Assembly: GCA_036939355.1 (NCBI GenBank)
Contig: JALLAP010000305.1
Coordinates: forward strand, 1 to 19,289
From: Thalassiosira profunda
Lineage: Eukaryota; Bacillariophyta; Thalassiosirophyceae; Thalassiosirales; Thalassiosiraceae
Length of the DNA: 19,289 nucleotides
Direction: 5' to 3'
Shown here: positions 9,383 to 18,908 of the stretch, in pieces
Numbering within the stretch: the first letter of the stretch is position 1
How the letters are laid out: each line of letters begins with the position of its first letter
Position numbers and translations under genes: made by a program
The notes under the pieces: generated by a model
Seen by the model: only the letters and a program-made list of their open reading frames with translations
The model's database searches: none
Told to the model about the DNA's origin: nothing

Positions 9383-9789
9383 GTTTGGTATCTAATGGAT
9401 CTCGTCGTAATCAATGTGAGTTCACAAATACTGATGACTGATGACTGATGACTGATGAGGCCTCGTGAAGGTGAGAGCGAGCGAGGTGGGAGGAGCAGGA
9501 TAGGAAACGAGCGGAGAGAGGAGCCCCAGGCGGAGCGGAGGTCGGACAAACGGACTAAATGAATACCGGTTCGGACACGGAGGTTAACAAGAATTCTCCG
9601 GCGTTCTCATCCGGCGGGCTTTTTTTTAGCTGCTTGGGAACGCTTGATGACATTTTGATCACACACCGAAGGGTGCACGACGGGGACGTGAAAGCCAGCA
9701 CTACGCCTAAATCAAGCTCATAAAACGCACAATCGAACCATCTGCACATCTCGACCTCAACATCTCTCGAACGATAGATTGCATCTACC
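9383..9789. promoter_or_regulatory. Intergenic region: 3' flank of the UbiB-family gene and promoter of the Trx-DUF4395 gene
   Basis: No gene is supported. The region holds a 4 x 7-bp tandem repeat (9430-9457), then a strongly purine-biased stretch (about 9464-9543, G/A-rich on the + strand), then an A/T-richer part with an eight-T run near 9622 leading to the start codon at 9790. A 78-aa antisense ORF here has no recognisable domain and overlaps the start codon. Confidence 0.5.
9430..9457 (+). repeat. Tandem repeat, four exact copies of ACTGATG
   Basis: Four perfect 7-bp units lie 48 bases past the UbiB-family stop codon, in 3' untranslated or intergenic sequence. It is a short minisatellite with no function visible. 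Confidence 0.9.
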
Positions 9790-11090
9790 ATGAGTCAAGT
9801 CACCAACGAAAAGAACGACTGGTACGATGTTGCGGGCAATGATGAAGAATTTGGCTGCTGCGTGTACTCTACCGGATGATGCATTTGCCGGTTGTTATGA
9901 CCCTCTCTAGTACTCACGAATGCCAAACCTTCTTACCACAGGCGCATCAAGCTCTTCGGAGACGAGCTACGCCTGAATTCCGCCGTCGGCGACGAGGAGC
10001 AAGCACTGGGACCCAAGGAATCCTACGCTTCCATTCCTGCCGCCTTCGAAGGTTTCGAGTATATCGCCCTATTCTTCGGCGCCAACTATTGCCCCTTCTG
10101 CAAGGAGTTTGCTCCCAGCGTAGTGGCGGCGGTCCCCAAGTTCGCGGAGAAATCGACCAAGGTCATCTTCGTGTCAAACGATCGCACCCCAGCAGACTAC
10201 GAGGAGTCGGTTCGCAAAGTCGCGGGCATCGATTGCATGGCCTACGACACGTCCAAGACGGCCCAGATGCGGGACCTCTTTGGCCTCAAAACGATCCCGG
10301 CGCTCATGATCCTCCACAACAAAAACTTTGACAAGGACGAGCCCTTCGTCGTGTCGAACGCCCGCGAGATCCTCGAGTTGGATCCAAACCTCCAGCGATT
10401 CCCGTGGGGGTCCATCGAGAGGCGCCAGGCGGCCCCGGTATCGGCCATGGAGCGTCTCTTCATCCACGGCAGGCACGGGAACTGGTGGCAGCTGGGGCAC
10501 AAGGGCGTCTCCGACGTCCACCCAAACGCGATGTACATGGACGAGCACGCAGTCCGCATCCGTGCTGGGTTGCTCAACGTCATCACCTGGGTGGCTATTC
10601 TCAACGTAAGTGTTCTTTGGGTACTATGTGTACCATCGTTGTTCTGGGCAACCTCTCTCATCGATTGTGACTCTCGACGCAGGTATTCTTCATGCGATCT
10701 CTCGTCGCGGTGAACGTCATCTTCGCAATTGTGTCGTGGGAATTTCTCTTTTCCATGGCCTTTGGGTTGACGCCCTTCGCACCGCTGGGTATCATCGCCA
10801 CGCTCGTCGCGATCGTATTGCAGCCGAGCCCTCTGTGGAAGCCAGCCAACCCAAAGCGTTTCGCCTGGTTCGTTGGAATGTTGCTGGCTCTCACTTGTTT
10901 CATACTCGTGCAATTTAAGGATGAACTGGGCGAGACGACCTTCAAGCGAAGCGTAGCTTCGATCGCACTCATCTGCAACTTATTTACCTGGTTGGAGTCC
11001 GCGGCCGGCTTCTGCGTCGGGTGCTTTGTCTACAACAATGTTTTGGTGCCATACTTCGGGAAGGAAGAGTGCAAGGAGTGCAAGCTGTAG
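9790..11090 (+). CDS. Thioredoxin-like (nucleoredoxin/tryparedoxin-type) domain fused to a DUF4395 membrane domain
   Basis: Preferred exons are 9790-9821, 9942-10605 and 10683-11090, 367 aa. The last intron (77 nt, GTAAGT...GCAG) is firm. The first is less so: donor GTACGA at 9822 keeps the G at +5 seen in every other intron here but gives 120 nt; donor GTACTC at 9864 gives a more typical 78 nt and a 381-aa protein. Residues about 10-160 are a thioredoxin fold with redox site CPFC (C61, C64) after LFFGANY and the cis-Pro region KTIPALMILH. From about residue 180 (YMDEHAVRIRAG) it matches DUF4395: four or five hydrophobic helices, the PxKRFAW segment, the GFCVGC motif (C343, C346) and a terminal CKEC (C362, C365). 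No signal peptide is visible, so the thioredoxin domain probably faces the cytosol or stroma side. A thiol-disulfide relay between domains is inferred from the three CxxC pairs. Confidence 0.85.
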
Positions 11091-11172
11091 GCCCAGCTCT
11101 TCTCCTGCCCAGCGGCTCGTCGGTTGGGTATTCATATTGTCGGAATAGTATGTTGTTTGACTGTAGGAATGA

Positions 11173-11178
11173 AATAAA
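11173..11178 (+). other. Putative polyadenylation signal AATAAA for the Trx-DUF4395 gene
   Basis: A canonical hexamer lies 83 nt after the stop codon, in the 118-bp gap before the convergent SbcDC stop at 11209. Position and sequence fit, but this hexamer is not obvious after the other genes here, so its use is uncertain. Confidence 0.4.
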
Positions 11179-11208
11179 GTCCTGTGTTGCTTTCACTGAA
11201 GCGGTGCA

Positions 11209-14200
11209 TCAACCCACCCTGTTCTCGTCAAGGAAGACGACGCTCTCTCCTCCGCTCTTGATCACTTCGTCGATTTGATCGAAGCATTCCTCAATCTCTT
11301 CGGCGGCAATTTCCTGCAGAATGACGAGAATCGTAGACAAGCCATCAAATCCGCTTCTTCCCGTGCCATTTCCAATGCGAGGGTCCTGGCTCAGCATTTT
11401 GCGGAGGAGCCTTCCAACGCTCTTGCGGCCTGCCGAATCCAAATGAGTTAGGGGCTCGTCCAACACCAAAAGAGAGGACCGCAACTTCCCTCTCTTCGAT
11501 GCCAATTGTATGAAACCAAGGCTCAAAGACAGCGAGCACCGCCTCCATTGCCCACCAGACAGCGACGACAGCGGACGAACGCGCCAGGTCCCACCTGGAT
11601 TGCGAATTGCGGCCTGTTTGACGATGTTGTCGTTCGGTCCTACCCCCATCCGTAGCTGCAAAGACCCATCACTCAGCTCGTCCAAATATGCCTGCGAACA
11701 ATGTTGTAGGGCTTGGACGATGTTTTGAAGAACGAACGCCTGAATTCCTTTCGGGCCGAATGCGTCGGCAAGGGATGTGTAAAGAGAGGCTGAACTCGTT
11801 TTGGCTGCCTTGTCAGTCTCAAGTTCTCCTATGGTGGCTTCAATGGCATCGAGCTCGTAGCGACAACTCTCGTAGGTGGCCACTGAGGCCTGCATCGCTT
11901 CGCTCAACCTATCCAAGCTCGCCTGTCTTTGCGATGTTGCCAGTTTTGCCTCTGATATCTCTTTGGCCTGTCCTGCGAGGCTGGCAAACTCCGACGAGAG
12001 GTTGGACTGTAGCAGTCTTGCCGCTTTGATCTCCTTGTGCAAGCCGTCTGTGTTGAGAGATAGCGTTTCTTCTGCCTCGCGAAGGTCTTTCTTGTATGAC
12101 TGCACCTCGAGCCAACTCGCCTCAGAGTATTCACGAGCTTGCTCGAATGATGCCGTGGCAGCACAGAGTGCGTCTCTGGCTTTGTCGACTTGAACGGATG
12201 CAGCAGTCAACTTTTGTTGCATGCCTTCCATCACGTATTGTTTGCTTTCTGACGAAGCGATTGGCTGGCCACATGTGCGACAAGTCTCAGGGGGCGAAGG
12301 TTGGGAAGAGGTGCCATCGTCTAAGCCCTTCTCAATGCTCCACTCGGATTGGAGAAGGCTCAGCTGCCGTTCAGCCGATTTCATTTCCATCGCTGCCAAG
12401 TCATACTTGCGTTGGTTGCTGAGGAGGTTTGCCCTCGCCTCGTCTTCCGTAGCTATTTTCTCCTGGACCTTTGACCTGAGCTCACTTAGTCCCTCGCTGT
12501 TCGAGTCAGACAATACCAACAGATCTTCTTCTAACCGGTCGACCTGGCCAGAAGATTCATCCAGCCGAGCTTGCACCTCGGCCATGGCTTCTTCTACGCC
12601 CGCAACATCTAAATCATTTGCAGTGCCATGCTCCTCTTGCAGCAGGACCTCGCGCTCTCTCTCCAGTAATCGTTCTCTTTCATCAACCTCACTTTTTGCT
12701 GCGTTGCATTTCACTTCTGCCCTCATCTGGTCTTTCCTTCTCAGCGCGAGCATACCTTCGAGCTCTGACACCTTTCGCATCACTTCGCGTTGCTTCGAAC
12801 GGGCAAGCGAGGCTGCCTTCTGCCAGATGTCCAGAGATACAAGGTAAGATAGCTCATCTTTGAGCCTGGCGTCCGTCGACTCCAGCAACCCACTGATGGC
12901 GTGCTGTCCTTGAAAGACGGTTCTCGTCAACAAGTCCACAACGAAATGTTCATTGATCAAGGCCTGTGTGTCCTTTGATGATTGCCTAGTCATATCCACT
13001 CCGTCCAATACAAACGTGAGTGATGACCCTTTCGTGGTCTTTGCCTTCGCCCTTTTCACAAGAAACGGCTTCGAGTTGATGGTGCCACGAACTGTGACAG
13101 ATGCAACTTTGCTCACGTCATTTACAACGTCCGAGACTTTCCCATCCTGAGCCGGTCGGGGGTCTACTGAGCCCGTCAACGCCCAAAGGGAGGCCATGGC
13201 CAACGTCGACTTGCCTGCACCATTGCTGCAGTCGAAAAGTGGAGATGTAAGAGTAGGAGGAGAATGGCCAAAACGTCGAAACCACCGTCATTACTCACCT
13301 GTCTGACCCGTGATCCTCGTTCGTGCCCCTCAACAACACGACGCCCCGGTTGTTCAGGGGATACTCGATCTCTGTGCGAAAGGATCCAAACCCTTGCACA
13401 GAGACTGACTCGAGCTCCAATTCTGTCACTGATGCATCGCCAGGCGGAGCTTTCGACGACGATGCATCGTCGCCCTCGCCAGCAGCATCTGTAATTTCGC
13501 GAAGCAAGTCCAAACCACCTTCCAAAAGTGCCTTGGCCGTGGCTTCGCCTAGCTCGTCTTTTTCCACCTCGCCGTCGAGATAGGCCAAGAGGGTCGCTCG
13601 TGGTGACAGATCCTCCAGATCGATTTCATCATCGTCTGTCGACGCCCTGGGCAACGCCTCTTGTTGCTGCGGTGGAATGTCCCTAATCTCCACCGACACT
13701 CCCATCTCTCGCATTTCGATCAGCCTGGCGTCGAACGGAGACTCTTCCGGCATCTCCCCTTCCGCCGCTTGCGCTCTCATCTCCTCAAGCTCTTTTTGCG
13801 ACACCATCACTGCCATTTTGTCCCCTTCCCGAAAGTCTGCACCAGAAACCTCCACAAAACGACGCACCGACGAGACGCGATGGTACCGCGGCCCCACGTC
13901 GATCGGTATCTCCTCCACGCACTGCCACTGTTTCCGCGCATCCACGAGAAGCAGCGTCTTCTCCTGCCCCGCCTCCGCGAACGACGTCTGGTAAGGGCTC
14001 CCCACGTACCGCATTGAAAGAGAGCTCGACGTCTTGCCCAATTGCACCGTGTGCGGCTTGTGGAAGTGCCCCGAGTAGATTTGTTTTCCAGCTGGGAAGA
14101 TGGACCCCGGCAGCCCGTGCTCCGATGCGATTAGGTCGTTCATCGACGCCCCCTTCACGTCGGCATGGATAAATAGCGCGGAGGCCGACGCCGCCTCCTT

Positions 14201-15259
14201 TGATGATAATATCGACTGCATCGTCGCTTTGTCGCGCGTGTGCGGCACGAACAACGCGTCCAGGAACTTTGTCGGGTGCGATACGATCAAGGGCCCGGGA
14301 TACCGCTCCGACGATCCCTCGCTATTCACCGCGACGCTCGAACTAATCCGATAGGCATTGCACAATGGGGTCAGCGCGTGCTCCATCCCCCGCCAGTCGA
14401 TCTGGTCGTGGTTCCCCGGGATCAATATGGAGGGCACCGTCCACCGCCCCATCGCGTCCAAAACAGCGTTCAGGCAGTCCACCCGCACGAAGCCGCGGTG
14501 GTGCCAAAAGTCGCCTAGAAATAGGATTCCGGCGTCACGTCGGAGGGCCGCGTCGTGGACCGCGTCCAATACTTTCAGGCACGTCGGGAGGGTGGAGGGC
14601 ATGACGTGGAGGTCGGAGAAGACGACCCACTTGGTGCACTGGGAGTGGCAGTGGGCGATTTGGCGGAGGGCGTCGGCCGATATTGTTTGGTTGTTGTCAC
14701 TGAGGTGCTCGTGAATATTGTCGTGTGAAGAGTGTTGCTGTTCCAGATTGTGCAAGATGGAATCCAAGTCCACTATCTCCACGGGTTCATTCGCCGGCAA
14801 CCCATCCCTTGCAGACCTAGAGCTCTTCACATTGTCCTTTTCCCCATCAGCTTTCCGCTGCAGCCCCGACCTTCGCCGCTTCGCCCGCGTCGCATCCCCG
14901 AGGACGACGGTGTACCACCCTCCCCGTCGGGCCTCCACCACGCCCGATCGGCGGGTGGCGCCGTCGTCGTCTATTATCACCACCTCCTCGCCCGCCTCGA
15001 AGTTGGGGGCGGGCGAGGCGTGCAGCGCAGTTGGCGGTAGACGGCTGGTATGCAACGAGGGGGCGCGCCATGCCGAGGAAGGAAATCCCCGAGGAGAATG
15101 GTGGCGATGGAGCTGGAACGAACTTGCAATTATGACCGAGAGCAGGAGGTGCACCGCGAGCAGGGCGGAGGCGACGGACACGATGGTGATGGCTCGGCGG
15201 CGAGATGAAGATAACACAAGATGTGATCGCCGCCGCGGAAGGTCTCGCGGCGGTGCCAT
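11209..15259 (-). CDS. sbcDC: Fused SbcD-SbcC (Mre11-like nuclease plus Rad50-like ATPase) with putative plastid presequence
   Basis: Exons (minus) are 15259-13299 and 13225-11209. A 73-nt intron (GTGAGT...TGCAG) splits the Walker A loop, and splicing reads GSDSNGAGKST (K659). The frame is exact: 1325 aa. N-terminus: basic n-region, hydrophobic 24-46, IASSF with F48 at the likely cleavage site, then a Ser/Arg/Pro/His-rich stretch lacking acids, matching bipartite diatom plastid presequences. Residues about 87-133 look like a small SH3-like barrel. The metallophosphoesterase core has all motifs: SDLH (D216, H218), GDFWHH (D250), GNHD (N283-D285), IHAD (H365) and GHFH (H398, H400). A helical/acidic linker (about 560-620) may be the Rad50-binding segment. 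The ATPase half has a Q-loop VFQGQ, coiled coils, zinc hook CRTC (C969, C972), signature LSGGQ (S1210-Q1213) and Walker B VLDEP (D1243, E1244). SbcCD cleaves hairpins and blocked DNA ends. The SbcC part, about 700 aa, is short for the family. Start 15259 suits the presequence; 15319 is an alternative. Confidence 0.88.
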
Positions 15260-15655
15260 TGTCGGAGGGCAGTCGCCCCGCCTCCGGCTGGGTGGGAGAG
15301 CGATGGCCGGGCGCTCCAAGGGCAGGAGGCGGGCGGCACTTGTCGTGGTTGTGGAGGAGCGCGCGCGGGCCGGCCGCGCGCCGCCTTGCTTGCAATCTTT
15401 GGCTCGAAAGCTTCAGCTGAGAAGGTTCACCAGATTTCAATGACATAAAGAAATCTTCTCCTCTATTGTTTCTCAAGCCGACGCGTGTTGCTCTCGTCCC
15501 GCGCCGCACAAGCAGCCGCGGCCGCTCCACTTCCTCGTCCCTGCCGCGTTCACGATCTGCCGGTAGCCGCCGTCGAGAGCGTCGCGGTTCCCGCGCGTGC
15601 ACATCTTATGCACTTCGTCCACAAGCAAACGTCCTACACCCACGTCTCCACCAAG
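15260..15655. promoter_or_regulatory. Divergent promoter/leader region between SbcDC and the H+-ATPase gene
   Basis: No gene is supported in these 396 bases. Both adjacent genes are transcribed outward, so their promoters and leaders must lie here. It contains a 27-base run of only G and C (15359-15385) centred on the palindrome GGCCGGCC (15368-15375). An in-frame ATG at 15608 is an alternative start for the ATPase. No TATA box or other clear element is seen. Confidence 0.45.
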
Positions 15656-18600
15656 ATGTCCCTCACCGCCGAGGACGACAAGACCTCCCCCCTCCTCGCC
15701 GAGGACGAGTTCCACGACGCCGCCGAGGATGTTATGGACGCGAACATCCCCCCGCTGAACGCGGAGGATCCCCTGTTTGGACTGCGCTCCGCGCAGGTCG
15801 CGGCGTCGAGGGAGGTGTTTGGGGCCAACGAGATTGTCATCCCGGAGACTCCGCTGTGGAAGCTCTTTGGGCATCAGTTCGTGGGCTTCTTGGTAAGTTT
15901 TTGGAGTGGATTGCATTCTTGCTCACATCTCGTGTCTTAACATTGCAACTCTCTCTACGCAGCCCCTCCTCATCGAGGTCGCCGCCCTCATTTCTCTCGG
16001 GGTTCAAGATTACGTCGACTTCGCCATCATCTGCGGCATGCTCCTCGTGAACGCCTGCCTCGGCTTCCGCGAGGAATATCACGCCAAGAAATCCCTCGAC
16101 GAGCTGAGCGAGCAATTGGAGAGCGAGATTGCCTGCCGCCGCGAGGGGGCGACGGTCGTGGTCAACGTCAAGGAATTGGTGCCCGGCGACGTGGTGCTGT
16201 TGGTGGGCGGCACGATCGTTCCGGCGGATACGCAGTGGATCAAGGGAGATGTGGTCCAGGTCGACACGGCCGCGCTCACGGGCGAGCCCCTCCCGCGCAA
16301 GTACCCCGGCGACAACGGCGACATCATCCTTTCCGGGACAACCGTCGTGGCCGGCGAGTGCTACGGCCGGGTGCTCCGCACGGGCGCGAACACAGAGATT
16401 GGAAAAGCTCAGGCGGACGTATTGAAGGACAAGACGGTGCGGATCGTGAGCGTGTTCCAAAAGAAGATTATGACAGTTGTCCAGATTCTGGTGTCGGTGA
16501 GCCTGGCGCTCGTGATCGCTGTGCTGTTGGTGATGGGGCTCAAGTACGACGGGTTCGAGGACAACGTCACCAAGACCATTCTCGACTCGCTCGCCATCAT
16601 GATCGCGTCCATTCCCATCGCACTGCCCCTCGTCCTCCAAGTGAATCTTGCCTTGGGCGCAAGCTTCCTCGCCAAGAACTACAACGCCATCGTCACGAGC
16701 ACCCCGGCCCTCCAGGACATTGCGTCCATGTCAATGCTCTGTTCGGACAAGACGGGGACCCTAACCACGGCCAACATGTCCATCATTGCCGATCGCATCT
16801 TCGCTGCTGCTGGCTTTTCGAACGATGAGGTGATTCGGTACGCCTTCCTTTGCTCGAACGCCGACAAGAAGGACGATCCTATTGACCGGGCCATCGTCAA
16901 CGCCTTCGAGGCGTCCTCCGTCAGCAGCGACGGCTTCAAGCAAGACGAGATCATTGGGTTCAATCCCAGCGTTAAGCGCGTCGTCGCGTTTGTCACCACC
17001 CCCGACGGCGGCACCCTCACCATCGCCAAGGGCTTGCCAGCCAAGATTCTTGACACGGCCGCTGGAGCCGTGGATGATCATGAGTTGCAATGGCAAGTGT
17101 GCCAGATCAGCGACAAGGCCTTTCTCGACAGCGTCAAGAGCGAAGACACCAACTTGAGCACGAATGGCTACAAGACCATTGCCATTGCCGTCTGCGAGGG
17201 GAATGCCCGGGAGCTGGGGGATCAGGCTGTGTGGAAGTTCGCCGGGCTCCTCCCCATGCTCGACCCTCCCAGACACGATACTCCTGCCACCATTGAGAGC
17301 CTGCAGCACGCGAATATTAGCGTCAAGATGATTACTGGTGATCATGCGAACGTGGGCAAGGAGACTGCGCGGCTCATTGGACTGGGCACCAATGTATACC
17401 CCGGTGAGGACATGCGGAATGCCCCTGCGGAAACGAAGAACCAAATCATCTACGATGCCGATGGGTTTGCGGCGGTGTTGCCTAGCGACAAGCGCGAGAT
17501 CGTCTTGACGTTGAGGAACCACTACGGCTTGGTGACGGGCATGACTGGTGACGGAGTGAACNAAGCGCGAGATCGTCTTGACGTTGAGGAACCACTACGG
17601 CTTGGTGACGGGCATGACTGGTGACGGAGTGAACGACGCTCCGGCCCTTTCTGCCGCGCAGGTTGGCATTGCTGTGGAAGGAGCCACTGACGCCGCGAAG
17701 AACGCCGCGGATCTCATCCTGACCGAGCCCGGACTGTCTCCCATATACGGCGCCGTCCTGGAGTCGCGCCGCATCTTCGCGAGGATCAAGAGTTACGTCG
17801 TCTACCGGGTGGCGGCGTCGTGCATCCTTGTCCTCTCCCTGTCGACAGTAATATTTGCCACGGGCTGCGCCGTCGATTCCATCTACGTCATCATCCTGGC
17901 GCTTTTGAACGATGTGTCGATGATCCCGGTCGCTTACGACAACGCCGCCGCGACTACGAAGCCCCAACTTCCAAAGGCGCGGACGCTCGTCTACCAGAGT
18001 CTGTTTTACGGACTGACCCACGCGGCGCTCAGTTTGATGGTAAGCGTCACTCTTGTTGCTTGTGCGTGATCAGCTTTCCTTTCTCTTCCTCATTCTTCTC
18101 CCTCTACTATGAATGCAGTTCATCTTCTGCATGAACTACAGCCCGAGGCTCGAGTATCAGATTGATCTCTATGCGTGCGATGGAGAAACGAGGGCCTTCA
18201 TTTGGTTCCATCTTCTAGTTGTGACGGAACTGGCAATCTTCTCTGTCCGCGCCCCCGGTTTCTTCCTCTTCTCTTGGCCGTCTCCTCTTTTGATGCTCTC
18301 TGTCGGCCTCACCATCGTGGTGGGTGGTCTCATTGCCTGCCTGGTTGAATCGCTCGGCCTGCACGGCGCAAATCTGGGGTACATCCTCGCCTTCAACGCC
18401 GGTTCTTTCATCTTGGTGGATCTGTTGAAGATCAAGTTCCGTGAAGTGATAGGTGAATCGCCAGGCGACGTCATCGCGAGCGACGAACTAATTGAGCCCA
18501 CCAAACGCACCGAGGCGCAGAAGACAGTCGACAAGGGCTTGCGATACGTCGTCCACAACGAAGCGGTGTTGGATGTGGAAGATCGCCAGCATGTTGTGGA

Positions 18601-18784
18601 GGTCGTCAACCGCCGGCACCCGTCGATCCGTGGCTTCTTCGACCTAGGCACCGATCTCAATCTCAACGAAGGTTTCGTCAACAAGAATGGTGGTGGAGTG
18701 AGGATGTCTCTGATGACAGGCAATGCGCCCACGACTGATGGCGGTCGCGTGCCGCGCCGAAAGCAGGTCTCATCTCCATACTGA
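15656..18784 (+). CDS. P-type ATPase, P3A-like plasma-membrane proton pump
   Basis: Exons are 15656-15892, 15963-18039 and 18119-18784 with introns of 70 nt (GTAAGT) and 79 nt (GTAAGC). Removing the 73-nt contig-join artefact at 17490-17634 gives 968 aa in a clean frame. These pumps export H+ using ATP, energising the plasma membrane. Visible are the actuator motif TALTGEPLP, the TM4 motif SIPIALPLVLQV, the phosphorylation site CSDKTGTLT (D341), KMITGDH, the hinge TGDGVNDAPAL, and TM6 with ALLND, whose Asp matches the proton-binding Asp of plant and fungal P3A pumps. Six or so further hydrophobic segments fit a ten-helix protein. The acidic N-terminus (MSLTAEDDKTSPLL) is cytosolic. The C-terminal tail of about 120 residues lacks the plant 14-3-3-binding YTV end. 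The ATG at 15656 (AAGATGTCC) is preferred; 15608 in frame would add 16 residues. Ion specificity is inferred from family motifs. Confidence 0.92.
17490..17634 (+). repeat. Unmerged contig overlap: two exact 72-bp copies around a single N (17562)
   Basis: Bases 17490-17561 and 17563-17634 are identical. The duplicated part covers the ATPase hinge motif (GDGVND), which is single-copy in every P-type ATPase. Deleting 73 nt restores the frame. The copy length equals that of the join at 3042, pointing to a fixed overlap length in the assembler. Confidence 0.95.
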
Positions 18785-18908
18785 GTGAGAAGTGAAGTAA
18801 CGCCTGGGTCAGTGAATTTGGTGAAGCGGAGAGGTGCTCTAGGTAGAAGGAATGCATATACAACTTAATGTTAACAGACAAGTTACGTGATGGCCGCGAT
18901 TGTAGATC
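18785..18908. other. Short convergent intergenic gap between H+-ATPase and RAP-domain gene
   Basis: These 124 bases must contain the 3' ends of both flanking genes. I see no canonical AATAAA in either orientation and no hairpin of note. Confidence 0.4.

Noticed and set aside
9555..9791. 78-aa minus-strand ORF in the gap before the Trx-DUF4395 gene
   Set aside because: No recognisable domain, overlaps the start codon of a well-supported gene, and no supporting neighbours.
16761..17522. 253-aa minus-strand ORF opposite the H+-ATPase
   Set aside because: Antisense shadow; the + strand has the complete set of P-type ATPase motifs.
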